64,000 nt of DNA from Microbacterium sp. LWO14-1.2 (GTDB lineage: Bacteria > Actinomycetota > Actinomycetes > Actinomycetales > Microbacteriaceae), in the NCBI RefSeq assembly GCF_038397715.1, contig NZ_CP151633.1:2232001-2296000 (forward strand), in the 5' to 3' direction. Positions 19,062-28,196 of the stretch are shown here, in pieces. A model generated the notes under the pieces. The model worked only from the letters and a program-made list of their open reading frames with translations. It made no database searches and was not told where the DNA came from. A program made the position numbers and the translations under genes. Every line of letters begins with the position of its first letter. Position 1 is the first letter of the stretch.

Positions 19062-20276
19062 GTGAACATCGTCGTGGGAGTCACCGGAGGAATCGCCGCC
19101 TACAAGACAGTGCACCTCGTGCGACTGCTCACGAAGGCCGGGCACGACGTCACGGTCGTGCCGACGGAGGACGCGCTGCGCTTCGTGGGGCTGCCGACGT
19201 GGGAGGCCATCAGTCGGCACCCCGTCACGACGAGCGTCCACGACGACGTCGCCCGCGTCCGCCACGTCGCGCTCGGGCAGAACGCCGACCTCGTCGTCGT
19301 CGCCCCCGCCACGGCGAACTCGATCGCGAAGATCACCGCGGGCATCGCCGACGACCTGCTCGGCACCACGCTTCTCGCGACCGAGGCCCCCGTGCTGCTC
19401 GCGCCCGCCATGCACACCGAGATGTGGCGCAACGCCGCGACGCAGGCGAACATCGCGACCCTGGTGAGCCGAGGCGTGCACCTCGTCGGCCCCGCGGAGG
19501 GCGAGCTCGCCGGCGGCGACAGCGGTCCGGGGCGCATGGCCGAGCCGGAGCAGATCCTCGCCGCGGCCCTCGAGCTCCTCGCACCGCGCGACCTCGACGG
19601 ACTCCGGGTCGTCGTGTCGGCGGGCGGCACGCGCGAGCCCATCGACCCTGTCCGCTTCCTCGGCAACCGCTCCAGCGGGCGGCAGGGCGTCGCGCTCGCC
19701 GCCGAGGCCGCCGCGCGCGGCGCCGCCGTGACGCTCGTCGCCGCGAACGTCTCGCGCGATGTGCTGGGCGAGGCGCGGCATCCGTCGATCGGTGTCGTGC
19801 CCGTCGGCACGGCCGCCGAGCTCGCTGCGGCCATGAGGCACGCGAGCGCCGACGCCGATGTCGTCGTGATGGCGGCGGCGGTCGCCGACTACCGGCCCGC
19901 GTCGGTGTCGGACCAGAAGGTCACGAAGGAGCTCGGCGGGCTGAGCAGCATCGAGCTCGTCGAGACCGAGGATGTCGTGGCGGCGCTGTCCGCCGCCCGC
20001 GGCCAGGGGAGGGCGCCCGCAGGTCAGACGATCGTGGCGTTCGCTGCGGAGACCTCGGAGAGCTCGGACGAGCGCCTCGACCGAGCCCGCCGCAAGCGGG
20101 AGCGCAAGGGTGTCGAGCTGCTCGCGGTCAACCTCGCGAACGCCGGTCACGGGTTCGAGGTGGGCCACAACGCGGTCGAGATCGTCGGTGACGGCGGGGC
20201 GGTCGTCGCCTCGGCGGAGGGCACGAAACGCCAGGTCGCGCGGACGATCCTGGACGCCGTCGTCGCCGTGCGCTAA
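19062..20276 (+). CDS. coaBC: bifunctional phosphopantothenoylcysteine decarboxylase / phosphopantothenate-cysteine ligase
   Basis: A 404-aa cytoplasmic enzyme for two steps of coenzyme A synthesis: CTP-dependent joining of cysteine to 4'-phosphopantothenate and flavin-dependent decarboxylation. The CoaC half (residues 1-180) begins VGVTGGIAAYKTVHLVR, has the conserved ATANSIAKITAGIADDLL, and ends in the PXMNXXMW-like APAMHTEMW. The CoaB half has VVSAGGTREPIDPVRFLGNRS and MAAAVADYRP, with the Lys/Asn-rich KVTKE region that binds CTP. The GTG at 19062 has CAGAAT six nt upstream (leaderless). The stop lies two nt before the clpB HAIR element. Confidence 0.97.
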   Translation: MNIVVGVTGGIAAYKTVHLVRLLTKAGHDVTVVPTEDALRFVGLPTWEAISRHPVTTSVHDDVARVRHVALGQNADLVVVAPATANSIAKITAGIADDLLGTTLLATEAPVLLAPAMHTEMWRNAATQANIATLVSRGVHLVGPAEGELAGGDSGPGRMAEPEQILAAALELLAPRDLDGLRVVVSAGGTREPIDPVRFLGNRSSGRQGVALAAEAAARGAAVTLVAANVSRDVLGEARHPSIGVVPVGTAAELAAAMRHASADADVVVMAAAVADYRPASVSDQKVTKELGGLSSIELVETEDVVAALSAARGQGRAPAGQTIVAFAAETSESSDERLDRARRKRERKGVELLAVNLANAGHGFEVGHNAVEIVGDGGAVVASAEGTKRQVARTILDAVVAVR

Positions 20277-20277
20277 A

Positions 20278-20298
20278 CTTGAGTCATCTCCACTCAAC
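20278..20298 (+). promoter_or_regulatory. HAIR element (HspR operator) upstream of clpB-like gene
   Basis: CTTGAGT, seven bases, then ACTCAAC. The HspR-associated inverted repeat consensus is CTTGAGT-N7-ACTCAAG, so 13 of 14 positions match. In Streptomyces and mycobacteria HspR represses dnaK and clpB through this site. It starts two bases after the coaBC stop codon. The HspR gene is not in this window. Confidence 0.9.
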
Positions 20299-20346
20299 TT
20301 TTCGGGCGGAGCACGCGACGACAAGGAGTCTCCTCAGGAGGAACAG

Positions 20347-22539
20347 ATGCCAGGCCCACAGAGCACACCGCAGAACGACGACCAGCAGTCCGCCCTCGAG
20401 CAGTTCGGGATCAACCTCACCGACCGCGCCCGTCAGGGCAAGCTCGACCCCGTGATCGGCCGCGACAGCGAGATCCGACGCGTCAGCCAGGTGCTCACCC
20501 GGCGCACCAAGAACAACCCGGTGCTCATCGGGGAGCCGGGCGTCGGCAAGACCGCGGTCGTCGAAGGGCTCGCGCAGCGCATCGTCGCCGGCGATGTCGC
20601 CGAGTCGCTCAAGGACAAGGAGCTCGTGTCGCTCGACATCTCCGCGCTCGTGGCCGGTGCCATGTACCGCGGCCAGTTCGAGGAGCGCCTGAAGAGCGTG
20701 CTCAAGGAGATCACCGAGTCCGACGGCCGCATCATCACGTTCATCGACGAGCTGCACGTGCTCATGGGCGCCGGTGGCGGCGAGGGATCCGTTGCCGCGT
20801 CGAACATGCTCAAGCCCATGCTGGCGCGTGGCGAGCTGCGGCTGATCGGCGCGACCACGCTGAACGAGTACCGCGAGTTCATCGAGAAGGATGCCGCGCT
20901 CGAACGCCGTTTCCAGCAGGTCTACGTCGGCGAGCCGACGGTGGAGGACACGATCGCGATCCTGCGCGGGCTCAAGGGCCGGTACGAGGCGCACCACGGG
21001 GTCACGATCTCCGACAGCGCGCTCGTCGCGGCCGCCGCCCTCTCCAACCGCTATCTCCCCGCCCGGCAGCTGCCGGACAAGGCCATCGACCTGATCGACG
21101 AATCGATGTCGCGGCTCAAGATGGAGATCGACTCCTCGCCCGTCGAGATCGACCAGCTCAAGCGGCAGGTCGACCGCATGAAGCTCGAGGAGCTCGCGCT
21201 CAAGCGCGAGAAGGACGCCGCGTCGAAGGAGCGCCTCGGCGCGTTGCGCGAGCAGCTCGTCGGCATGGAGGCGCAGCTCGCGGAGCTCGAGGCCCGGTGG
21301 GCGCGCGAGCGCCAGGGCCTGAACCGCGTCGGCGAGCTCAAGAAGCAGCTCGACGACGCCGTCACGCAGCGCGACCTCGCGATGCGCGAGGCCGACTACA
21401 CCCGTGCCTCGAAGCTCGAGTACGAGACGATCAAGCGCCTCGAGCGTGACATCGCCGAGGCCGAGAAGGCCGAGGCCACGGCATCCGCGGAGCCCCGCAT
21501 GGTGAACGAGCAGGTCACCGACGAGGACATCGCGGCCGTGATCGCGGCGTGGACCGGCATTCCCGTCGGGCGTCTCCTGCAGGGCGAGAGCGAACGTCTG
21601 CTGCACCTCGAAGGCGAGCTCGGCCGTCGACTGATCGGACAGAAGGATGCCGTGAAGGCGGTGTCGGATGCCGTGCGCCGCTCGCGTGCGGGCATCAGCG
21701 ACCCCGGTCGCCCGACCGGATCGTTCCTGTTCCTCGGCCCGACCGGTGTCGGCAAGACCGAGCTCGCGAAGGCGCTCGCCGACTTCCTCTTCGACGACGA
21801 GCGGGCCATGGTGCGCATCGACATGTCGGAGTACGGCGAGAAGCACTCGGTCTCGCGACTCGTCGGCGCTCCTCCCGGGTACGTCGGGTACGAGCAGGGC
21901 GGTCAGCTCACCGAGGCCGTGCGGCGGCGCCCGTACAGCGTGGTGCTGCTCGACGAGGTCGAGAAGGCGCACCCCGAGGTGTTCGACGTGCTGCTGCAGG
22001 TGCTCGACGACGGCCGGCTGACCGACGGGCAGGGGCGCACGGTCGACTTCTCGAACGTCATCCTGATCCTCACCTCGAACCTCGGCTCGCCGATCCTCAT
22101 CGACCCCACGCTGTCGCCCGATGAGAAGCGCGAGCAGGTGATGGCGCTCGTGCGGCAGGCGTTCCGGCCGGAGTTCCTGAACCGCCTCGACGACATCGTG
22201 ATGTTCCAGGCCCTCAGCGAAGACGACCTCGCGCAGATCGTCGAGCTGTCGGTCGACCAGCTGCACGATCGGCTCCGTGACCGCCGGTTGTCGCTCGCGG
22301 TCACTCCCGATGCGCGGTCGTGGCTCGCGGAGCGCGGCTACGACCCGGTGTTCGGTGCGCGCCCGCTGCGTCGTCTCATCCAGACCGAGGTGCAGAACAA
22401 GCTCGCCACGGCGCTGCTCTCGGGCGGCGTGCACGACGGCGACACGGTGCGTGTCGACGTCGCGGCGGACGGCTCCGGTCTCGTGCTCACCGCGACGACG
22501 CCCGACGAGGTCTCCGCGCCTGAGGCCTTCGAGGTCTAG
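20347..22539 (+). CDS. clpB: ClpB-type AAA+ disaggregase lacking the Clp N domain
   Basis: A 730-aa Hsp100 chaperone that with DnaK dissolves protein aggregates. The start at 20347 has AGGAGGAA before it. AAA1 carries Walker A GEPGVGKT (about residue 64) and [12 protein letters not shown]. The coiled-coil M domain spans about 250-400 ([20 protein letters not shown]), which distinguishes ClpB from ClpC. AAA2 carries GPTGVGKT (about 464) and [16 protein letters not shown]. The tail has [18 protein letters not shown]. Ordinary ClpB has ~860 residues with an N-terminal double Clp_N repeat; here AAA1 follows after only 40 residues. No IGF/LGF-type loop for ClpP was seen, supporting ClpB over ClpA/C. 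It has a HAIR promoter. Confidence 0.93.
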   Translation: MPGPQSTPQNDDQQSALEQFGINLTDRARQGKLDPVIGRDSEIRRVSQVLTRRTKNNPVLIGEPGVGKTAVVEGLAQRIVAGDVAESLKDKELVSLDISALVAGAMYRGQFEERLKSVLKEITESDGRIITFIDELHVLMGAGGGEGSVAASNMLKPMLARGELRLIGATTLNEYREFIEKDAALERRFQQVYVGEPTVEDTIAILRGLKGRYEAHHGVTISDSALVAAAALSNRYLPARQLPDKAIDLIDESMSRLKMEIDSSPVEIDQLKRQVDRMKLEELALKREKDAASKERLGALREQLVGMEAQLAELEARWARERQGLNRVGELKKQLDDAVTQRDLAMREADYTRASKLEYETIKRLERDIAEAEKAEATASAEPRMVNEQVTDEDIAAVIAAWTGIPVGRLLQGESERLLHLEGELGRRLIGQKDAVKAVSDAVRRSRAGISDPGRPTGSFLFLGPTGVGKTELAKALADFLFDDERAMVRIDMSEYGEKHSVSRLVGAPPGYVGYEQGGQLTEAVRRRPYSVVLLDEVEKAHPEVFDVLLQVLDDGRLTDGQGRTVDFSNVILILTSNLGSPILIDPTLSPDEKREQVMALVRQAFRPEFLNRLDDIVMFQALSEDDLAQIVELSVDQLHDRLRDRRLSLAVTPDARSWLAERGYDPVFGARPLRRLIQTEVQNKLATALLSGGVHDGDTVRVDVAADGSGLVLTATTPDEVSAPEAFEV

Positions 22540-22550
22540 TCCCGTCTGAG

Positions 22551-22647
22551 TGCCGAAACCCTACAGAAGCGCCGAAACCCCACCCGAATCGCGTATCTCG
22601 GGTGGGGTTTCGGCGACCCGGTGGGGTTTCGGCGACCCGGTGGGGTG
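22551..22647. repeat. 19-bp-periodic inverted-repeat element, copy 1
   Basis: A perfect 17-bp stem (22571-22587 with 22598-22614, arm GCCGAAACCCCACCCGA) around a 10-nt loop. A partial unit lies 19 bp to its left (22552), and further right-hand units start 19 and 38 bp after the first (22602, 22621, 22640). The same plan recurs at 27375 and 32793. It may also end clpB transcription. Confidence 0.85.
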
Positions 22648-22716
22648 TCCGGCCTCGCGAGGAGAGGCGCTGGTTTCGTCCAGCGGAAGAAGTTCATCAT
22701 CATGCGGAAGGAACTC

Positions 22717-22746
22717 TTGACGGCTCGCGCGGGATGCTGGTAGACC
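22717..22746 (+). promoter_or_regulatory. promoter of the purine deaminase/symporter operon
   Basis: TTGACG, an 18-nt spacer and TAGACC. Transcription would start near 22753, leaving a leader of about 97 nt before the first start codon. Confidence 0.6.
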
Positions 22747-22752
22747 TGAGGG

Positions 22753-22849
22753 CACCCCGGTGACGGGGTTCCTGGATCAGCAGACAGGACGACACTGAGC
22801 TGGCCCCTTCGGGGCCGGCCCGCGGCTCCGCTTACGGATGGAGCCCGTC
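22753..22849 (+). promoter_or_regulatory. structured 5' leader of purine-salvage genes
   Basis: The leader can form two stems: ACCCC/GGGGT around GGTGAC near 22754, and GGCCCC-TTCG-GGGCC near 22802, a UUCG tetraloop. It precedes a purine deaminase and a nucleobase symporter, a place where riboswitches occur. No known riboswitch consensus was recognised. Confidence 0.35.
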
Positions 22850-24219
22850 ATGTCGTCGCACACCCCTCGCGTGTGGCTGAAGAACCCCCTCGGCATCTTC
22901 ACCGGAACGGATGCCGACGCCTCCGGCGGCCTCGTCGTCGCCGAGGGCCGCATCGCGGAGACCGTGCCCACCGGGGCGGCGCCCCCGCCGCCCCGGTGGA
23001 CGAGGTCGTCGACGCCTCGCGGCACGTCGTCATCCCCGGCCTGATCAACACGCACCACCACTTCTACCAGACCCTCACCCGCGCCTGGACGCCCGTCGTG
23101 AGCGCGGAACTCTTCCCCTGGCTCAAGGGCCTCTACGGGGTCTGGGCGGGCATCACGCCGCGAGACCTGGAGCTCGCCACCACGGTCGCCCTCGCCGAGC
23201 TGCTGCTCTCGGGCTGCACCACCGCCGCCGACCACCACTACCTCTTCCCGGACGGTCTCGAAGACGGCATCGACGTCCAGGTCGACGCGGTCCGTCGACT
23301 CGGGATGCGGGCGACGCTCACCCGCGGGTCGATGTCGCTCGGCGAGGACGACGGCGGGCTGCCGCCCCAACGCACCGTGCAGGACGCCGACGTCATCCTC
23401 GCCGACAGCGAACGCCTCGTCGGCGCCTACCACGAGCGCGGCGACGGCGCCCTGGTGCAGATCGGCCTCGCGCCGTGCTCGCCGTTCTCGGTGACCACCG
23501 GGGGCATGCGCGACACCGCGGCGCTCGCCGAGAGCCTCGACGTGCGCCTGCACACGCACCTGGCCGAGACGCTCGACGAGGAGGACTTCTGCCGCGAGAT
23601 GTTCGGACTCCGCACGGTCGACTACCTCGAGAGCGTCGGCTGGCTGTCGGACCGCACATGGCTCGCGCACGGCATCCACTTCGACGACGACGAAGTCGCC
23701 CGGCTCGGTGCCGCAGGCACGGCCGTCTCGCACTGCGCGACCTCGAACATGCGCCTCGCCTCGGGCATCGCCCGCACGCTCGAACTGGAACAGGCCGGAG
23801 CGCCGGTCGGACTGGGAGTCGACGGCTCGGCCTCGAACGACGGATCGAACATGATCCAGGAGGTGCGTCAGGCGCTGTACCTGCAGCGGCTGCGGTACGG
23901 CGCCGCGGCCGTCACCCCCGAACGAGCGCTGAGCTGGGCGACCGCCGGATCGGCCAGCGCCCTGGGCCGCGACGACATCGGCGTGCTCGCACCGGGACGC
24001 CAGGCCGACCTCGCGATGTTCACGCTCGACGAGCTGCGGTTCTCCGGCAGCCACGATCCGGTCGCCGCGCTGCTGCTGTGCGGAGCCGAACGCGCCGACC
24101 GCGTGATGATCGGCGGCGCCTGGCGGGTGCTCGACGGCCAGATCGTCGGGCTCGACGTCGAGCGGCTCATCGCCCACCACAGCGAGGCCGCCCGCGCCCT
24201 GCTCGCCCGGCACGGCTGA
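22850..24219 (+). pseudogene. 8-oxoguanine deaminase-type amidohydrolase, broken by one frameshift
   Basis: Reads as a 456-aa amidohydrolase (8-oxoguanine deaminase/atrazine chlorohydrolase group) if one base is restored. The first 45 codons (MSSHTPRVWLKNPLGIF) are in one frame from the ATG at 22850, which has GGAG in front. From about 22987 the protein continues in the frame one base back (VDEVVDASRHVVIPGLINTH). Adding one C to the C5 run at 22982-22986 joins both. The rest is intact: metal ligands in NTHHHFYQ, HTHLAET, HGIHF and the catalytic Asp in GVDGSASNDGSNM. It would deaminate an oxidised or substituted purine to the urate/xanthine level, and the symporter downstream would bring such bases in. 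A sequencing error in the C run is as likely as a true mutation. Confidence 0.85.
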
Positions 24220-24345
24220 ACAGCCGCGCGAGCCGCGCGAGCCCCCGCCCGCCCTGCACGAGCCCCCGCGCGACCCGCGCGAGACCCCGCACGAGCTGAA
24301 CGACCCGCACCACCCCCCCCACCCACCCACGACGAAGAGGTCGAG

Positions 24346-25797
24346 ATGAAGAAGCGCTCGACTGCCGCACGCCCCGAAGACGAGCGGCTCCCGATCGGAG
24401 TGACGGTCGCCTACGGCATCCAGCACGTCCTGACCATGTACGGCGGGATCATCGCCCCGCCGCTGATCATCGGCTCGATGGCCGGCCTGAACGGGGCGGA
24501 GATCGGCGTTCTCATCACCGCGTGTCTGTTCATGGGCGGCCTCGCGACGATCCTGCAGACCGTCGGCATCCCGTTCTTCGGCTCCCAGCTGCCGCTCGTG
24601 CAGGGTGTCTCGTTCGCCGGCGTCGCGACCATGGGCGCGATCGTGACCAGCGGCGGAGGCCTCCCCGCGGTCTTCGGATCGGTGATCGTCGCCTCCGTGA
24701 TCGGCCTCGTGATCACGCCGATCTTCGCGACGGTGATCCGCTTCTTCCCGCCCGTCGTCACCGGTGCCGTCATCACGACGATCGGCCTCACGCTGCTGCC
24801 GGTCGCGGCGAGCTGGGCCATGGGCGGCGACAGCACGGCATCCGACTACGGGGATCCGTCGAACCTGCTGCTCGCGGTCATCACGTTCGTCGTGGTCGTC
24901 GCCCTGAGCAAGGTGGGCATCGGCGCCATCTCACGACTGTCGACCCTGCTCGCGATCGTGGTCGGCACGATCGTCGCCGCCTGCCTCGGTCGCGTCGACT
25001 TCAGCGCCGTGGGCGACGGGCCGATCCTCGCGCTGCCGAGTCCCTTCGCGTTCGGGATGCCGACCTTCGAGGTCGCCGCGATCATCTCGATGTTCATCGT
25101 GATCCTCGTCACGCTCACCGAGACGACCGCCGACATCCTCGCGGTCGGCGAGATCGTCGGCACGAAGGTCGATGCGAAGCGCATCGCGGCGGGGCTGCGC
25201 GCCGACATGCTATCGAGCGCGGTATCCCCGGTCTTCGGGCCGTTCACGCAGTCGGCCTTCGCGCAGAACGTCGGACTCGTCGCGATCACGGGCGTGAAGA
25301 GCCGGTTCGTGGTGACCGCCGGCGGCGCGGTGCTCGTCGTGCTCGGTCTGCTGCCGGTGCTCGGCCGCGTCGTGGCCGCCGTGCCGACGCCCGTGCTCGG
25401 CGGGGCCGGCATCGTGCTCTTCGGCAGCGTCGCCGCCAGCGGCATCCGCACCCTCGCCAAGGTCGACTACCGCGGCACCATGAACCTCATCATCGTCGCC
25501 TCGGCGATCGGCATCGGGATGCTGCCGATCGCGGCCCCCACGATCTACGACCGGATGCCCGACTGGTTCACGACCATCTTCCACTCCGGGATCAGCTCGG
25601 CCGCGGTCACCGCCATCCTGCTCAACCTGCTCTTCAACCACCTCGGACGCCGACCGGGAAAGGACGCGTCCGTGTTCGCCGCAGCGCCGACCCGCAGCAT
25701 CCCCGTCGCCTACCTGGAGGCGTTCGAGGACGGCGACTCGATCGTCGGAGGCCGCATCCTCGACAGGCACGGCAACGAGGTGCGGGCCGGCGACTGA
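24346..25797 (+). CDS. nucleobase:cation symporter-2 (xanthine/uracil permease family)
   Basis: A 483-aa inner-membrane carrier with about 14 helices. The start at 24346 has AAGAGGTCGAG before it. NCS2 signatures are GIQHVLTMYGG near residue 25 and VTLTETTADILAVGEIVG, which carries the substrate-binding Glu. Also typical is FTQSAFAQNVGLVAITGVKSR, the NXGXXXXTG motif. The family moves uracil, xanthine or uric acid with protons or sodium. Its place after the purine deaminase suggests a purine such as xanthine, urate or 8-oxoguanine. The intergenic 126 nt are a C-rich, decayed repeat of GCGCGAGC and GCACGAGC. Confidence 0.95.
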   Translation: MKKRSTAARPEDERLPIGVTVAYGIQHVLTMYGGIIAPPLIIGSMAGLNGAEIGVLITACLFMGGLATILQTVGIPFFGSQLPLVQGVSFAGVATMGAIVTSGGGLPAVFGSVIVASVIGLVITPIFATVIRFFPPVVTGAVITTIGLTLLPVAASWAMGGDSTASDYGDPSNLLLAVITFVVVVALSKVGIGAISRLSTLLAIVVGTIVAACLGRVDFSAVGDGPILALPSPFAFGMPTFEVAAIISMFIVILVTLTETTADILAVGEIVGTKVDAKRIAAGLRADMLSSAVSPVFGPFTQSAFAQNVGLVAITGVKSRFVVTAGGAVLVVLGLLPVLGRVVAAVPTPVLGGAGIVLFGSVAASGIRTLAKVDYRGTMNLIIVASAIGIGMLPIAAPTIYDRMPDWFTTIFHSGISSAAVTAILLNLLFNHLGRRPGKDASVFAAAPTRSIPVAYLEAFEDGDSIVGGRILDRHGNEVRAGD

Positions 25798-25798
25798 G

Positions 25799-27304
25799 TC
25801 ACCGGTCGCGACGGATGCCGCCGAGGGCGTCCTTCTCGAGACCCTGTCCGATCAGCGAGTGGCGTCGGGAGTACGCGAAGTAGATCACGAGGCCGAGGGC
25901 GAGCCAGATCGCGAAGCGCAGCCACGTCTCGGTGCTGAGGTTCAGCATGAGCCAGAAGCACGCGATCGCCGAGATCCACGGCAGCCACGGCGACAGCGGC
26001 ACCGTGAACGGACGCTCCAGGTCAGGACGCGACTTGCGCAGGATCGGCACGCCGATGCTCACCAGCACGAACGCCGACAGGGTGCCGATGTTGATCATGT
26101 CGCCCAGCACCTGCACGTCGGTGAAGCCGGCGATGATCGCGATGATCACGCCGACGATGAGCTGGATGCGGATCGGCGTGCCGCGCTTCGCGTCGGTGAC
26201 GCTCAGCGAGCGGGGGAGCAGTCCGTCGCGACTCATCGCGAACACGACGCGGGCGAGGCCCATGAGGAGCACCATCACGACGGTGGTGAGGCCGACAAGG
26301 CTGCCGATCGCGATGACCTGCGCCGCCCACGTCGCGCCCACCAGCTCGAACGCGCTCGCCAAGGACGGCTCGTCGAGCTTCGCGAGCTCGGTGTACGACA
26401 CCATGCCGGTGATCACGACGGCGACGAGCACGTACAGCACGGTCACGATCGCGAGGCCGAGGATGATGCCGCGCGGCACCGTGCGCTTCGGGTCCTTGGT
26501 CTCCTCGGCGCTGGTCGCGACGACATCGAAGCCGATGAAGGCGAAGAACACGAGGGCTGCGCCGCTGAGGATGCCGAACACGCCGTACATGGTCGGCTCG
26601 GAGCCCGTCATGAACGAGAACAGCGACTGCGTCCACGCGCTCTCCGAGGCCGCGCCCTCCTGAGCCGGGGGCACGAAAGGGGTGTAGTTGGCGCCGTTGA
26701 TGAAGAAGAACCCGACAACGATCACGAACAGCACGATCGCGACCTTGATGACCGTGAACACGCTGTTCACGCGGCTCGACAGCTGCGTGCCGAGGGCGAG
26801 CAGAGTCGTGAAGATCGCGACGATGACGACGGGGCCCCAGTCGAACGCGAGCGGTCCCAGCTGCAGCGTCATCGGTATGTCGAGGTCGAACAGCGACACC
26901 GCGTCGCCGAGGTACACGCCCCAGTACTTCGCGATGACGGCCGACGCCATCAGCATCTCGAGGATGAGGTCCCAGCCGATGATCCACGCGAGGAACTCGC
27001 CCAGCGTCGAGTACGTGAACGTGTACGCGGATCCCGCGACGGGGATGGATGACGCGAACTCGGCGTAGCAGAGGATCGCGAGGCCGCACACGACCGCGGC
27101 GATCACGAACGAGATGATCACTGCCGGACCGGAATGGCGGGCCGACGCCTCGGCGCCCACCGAGAAGATGCCGGCGCCGACGGCCACGGCGACGCCCATG
27201 ACGGCGAGGTCCCACACCCCGAGGGAGCGCTTGAGGGAGCGCTTCTCGTCGTGGGTCTCGGCCATGGACTGCTCGACCGACTTGATCCTGCGCAGAATTG
27301 CCAT
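25799..27304 (-). CDS. APC-superfamily amino-acid permease (YhdG/CAT-like)
   Basis: A 501-aa carrier with 12-14 helices. The start is the ATG at 27304, seven nt after TAGACT (leaderless); the long open frame upstream is non-coding. The N-terminal tail is cytoplasmic (MAETHDEKRSLKRSLGVWDL), then AVMGVAVAVGAGIFSVGAEA, the unwound first helix of APC carriers. The conserved FAFIGFDVVATSAEETKDP loop is present, as in cationic amino acid transporters (CAT/YhdG). Substrate cannot be assigned from sequence; a branched or cationic amino acid is plausible. It is convergent with the NCS2 gene, with one base between. Confidence 0.93.
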   Translation of the reverse strand: MAILRRIKSVEQSMAETHDEKRSLKRSLGVWDLAVMGVAVAVGAGIFSVGAEASARHSGPAVIISFVIAAVVCGLAILCYAEFASSIPVAGSAYTFTYSTLGEFLAWIIGWDLILEMLMASAVIAKYWGVYLGDAVSLFDLDIPMTLQLGPLAFDWGPVVIVAIFTTLLALGTQLSSRVNSVFTVIKVAIVLFVIVVGFFFINGANYTPFVPPAQEGAASESAWTQSLFSFMTGSEPTMYGVFGILSGAALVFFAFIGFDVVATSAEETKDPKRTVPRGIILGLAIVTVLYVLVAVVITGMVSYTELAKLDEPSLASAFELVGATWAAQVIAIGSLVGLTTVVMVLLMGLARVVFAMSRDGLLPRSLSVTDAKRGTPIRIQLIVGVIIAIIAGFTDVQVLGDMINIGTLSAFVLVSIGVPILRKSRPDLERPFTVPLSPWLPWISAIACFWLMLNLSTETWLRFAIWLALGLVIYFAYSRRHSLIGQGLEKDALGGIRRDR

Positions 27305-27374
27305 GCCGACGAGTCTAGGTCGGGGCCGTCGCGCAGTGTTCCTGACAAATGACGCGGCGTCTCCCGCTCTGTTC

Positions 27375-27456
27375 GCCGAGACCTTACGGGAACGCCGAAA
27401 CCCCACCCGAGATACGTAGCTCAAGTGGGGTTTCGGCGCGCGTGTGGGGTTTCGAC
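27375..27456. repeat. 19-bp-periodic inverted-repeat element, copy 2
   Basis: A 17-bp stem (27394-27410 with 27421-27437, two mismatches) around a 10-nt loop; the left arm is identical to copy 1. Outer units start 19 bp to each side (27375 and 27444). It lies between the APC permease start and the nitroreductase end. Confidence 0.85.
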
Positions 27457-27495
27457 GCGCGTATGCGGCGGCGGTGCGCCGAGACGGGACTCCGC

Positions 27496-28083
27496 TCAGG
27501 CGCTGAGGATGACCGTCTCGTCGATCGGACGACGCACGCGCGGGGCGACCTCGCGCTCCTGCAGCACCTCGGGCAGCGACTCGACGTCGCCGAACTCGCC
27601 GACGGCGAAGACGGTGGCGGGCACGAAACGCTCTTCGAGGTCGGCGAACTCGCGCACGACCTCGGGGTCGAAGCCGCTCATCTGGTGCACGACGAGGCCG
27701 TCGTGGTGGGCCTGGACCGAGAAGTGCGCGACGGCCTGGCCGAGGTCGTAGAGGGCGTGGGTGAGCGGGGTGCCGTCGGCGGTCGCGGTCTCGGCGATCG
27801 CGACGACGAGCACGGCGGCGTTGCGCGCCCAGGTCTGGTTGAAGCCGACGAGCGAGTCGGTGACCTGCGCGTGCAGGGCGGTGCCGCGGCGGGCGACGAT
27901 GAAGCGCCACGGCTGCGAGTTGTTGGCGGACGGGCTCCAGCGAGCGGCCTCGAGGGCGGTCGCGAGCTTGGCCTCGTCGATGTCGTTCTGCGCGTCGTAC
28001 GCGCGGGGGCTCCAGCGTCCGGCGAGGACGTCGAGGACGGGGTGCTCGGTGGGGGCGGTGCGGTCGATCACGGGAGTGCTCAC
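27496..28083 (-). CDS. nitroreductase-family flavoprotein
   Basis: A 195-aa FMN-dependent oxidoreductase of the nitroreductase superfamily. The start is the GTG at 28083, ten nt after GAAAGGC; the ORF upstream is spurious. FMN-binding elements are RWSPRAYDA and ARWSPSANNSQPWRFIVARRG, typical of the P-N-S-Q-PW loop. The dimer-interface helix contains ALYDLGQAVAHFSVQAHHDG. The C-terminal region VFAVGEFGDVESLPEVLQ matches the family. It reduces nitro or quinone compounds with NAD(P)H; substrate unknown. It is next to a LysR gene on the same strand but separated by 113 nt. Confidence 0.92.
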   Translation of the reverse strand: MSTPVIDRTAPTEHPVLDVLAGRWSPRAYDAQNDIDEAKLATALEAARWSPSANNSQPWRFIVARRGTALHAQVTDSLVGFNQTWARNAAVLVVAIAETATADGTPLTHALYDLGQAVAHFSVQAHHDGLVVHQMSGFDPEVVREFADLEERFVPATVFAVGEFGDVESLPEVLQEREVAPRVRRPIDETVILSA

Positions 28084-28196
28084 GGGAATGCCTTTCAGAG
28101 GAGTCGGAACCGGACTCCTTCGTCCGCGTACGAGGGTGCCAACGAATGTATGTGCACGCATATTCCCGTGACGTCGTGTGACGCGCAGCGCCGTTC

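Noticed and set aside
22551..22647. Simple rho-independent terminator for clpB
   Set aside because: The stem is strong but there is no T tract, and the same geometry recurs at two other places including upstream of a gene, so it is treated as a repeat element.
22850..24219. Programmed ribosomal frameshift in the deaminase gene
   Set aside because: No slippery heptamer or downstream structure was evident, the shift falls in a plain C run, and a second gene has the same kind of break.
24220..24345. Possible gene or hairpin in the C-rich gap before the symporter
   Set aside because: Only a decayed repeat of GCGCGAGC-like units and a C8 run; no start codon with coding character and no stable palindrome.
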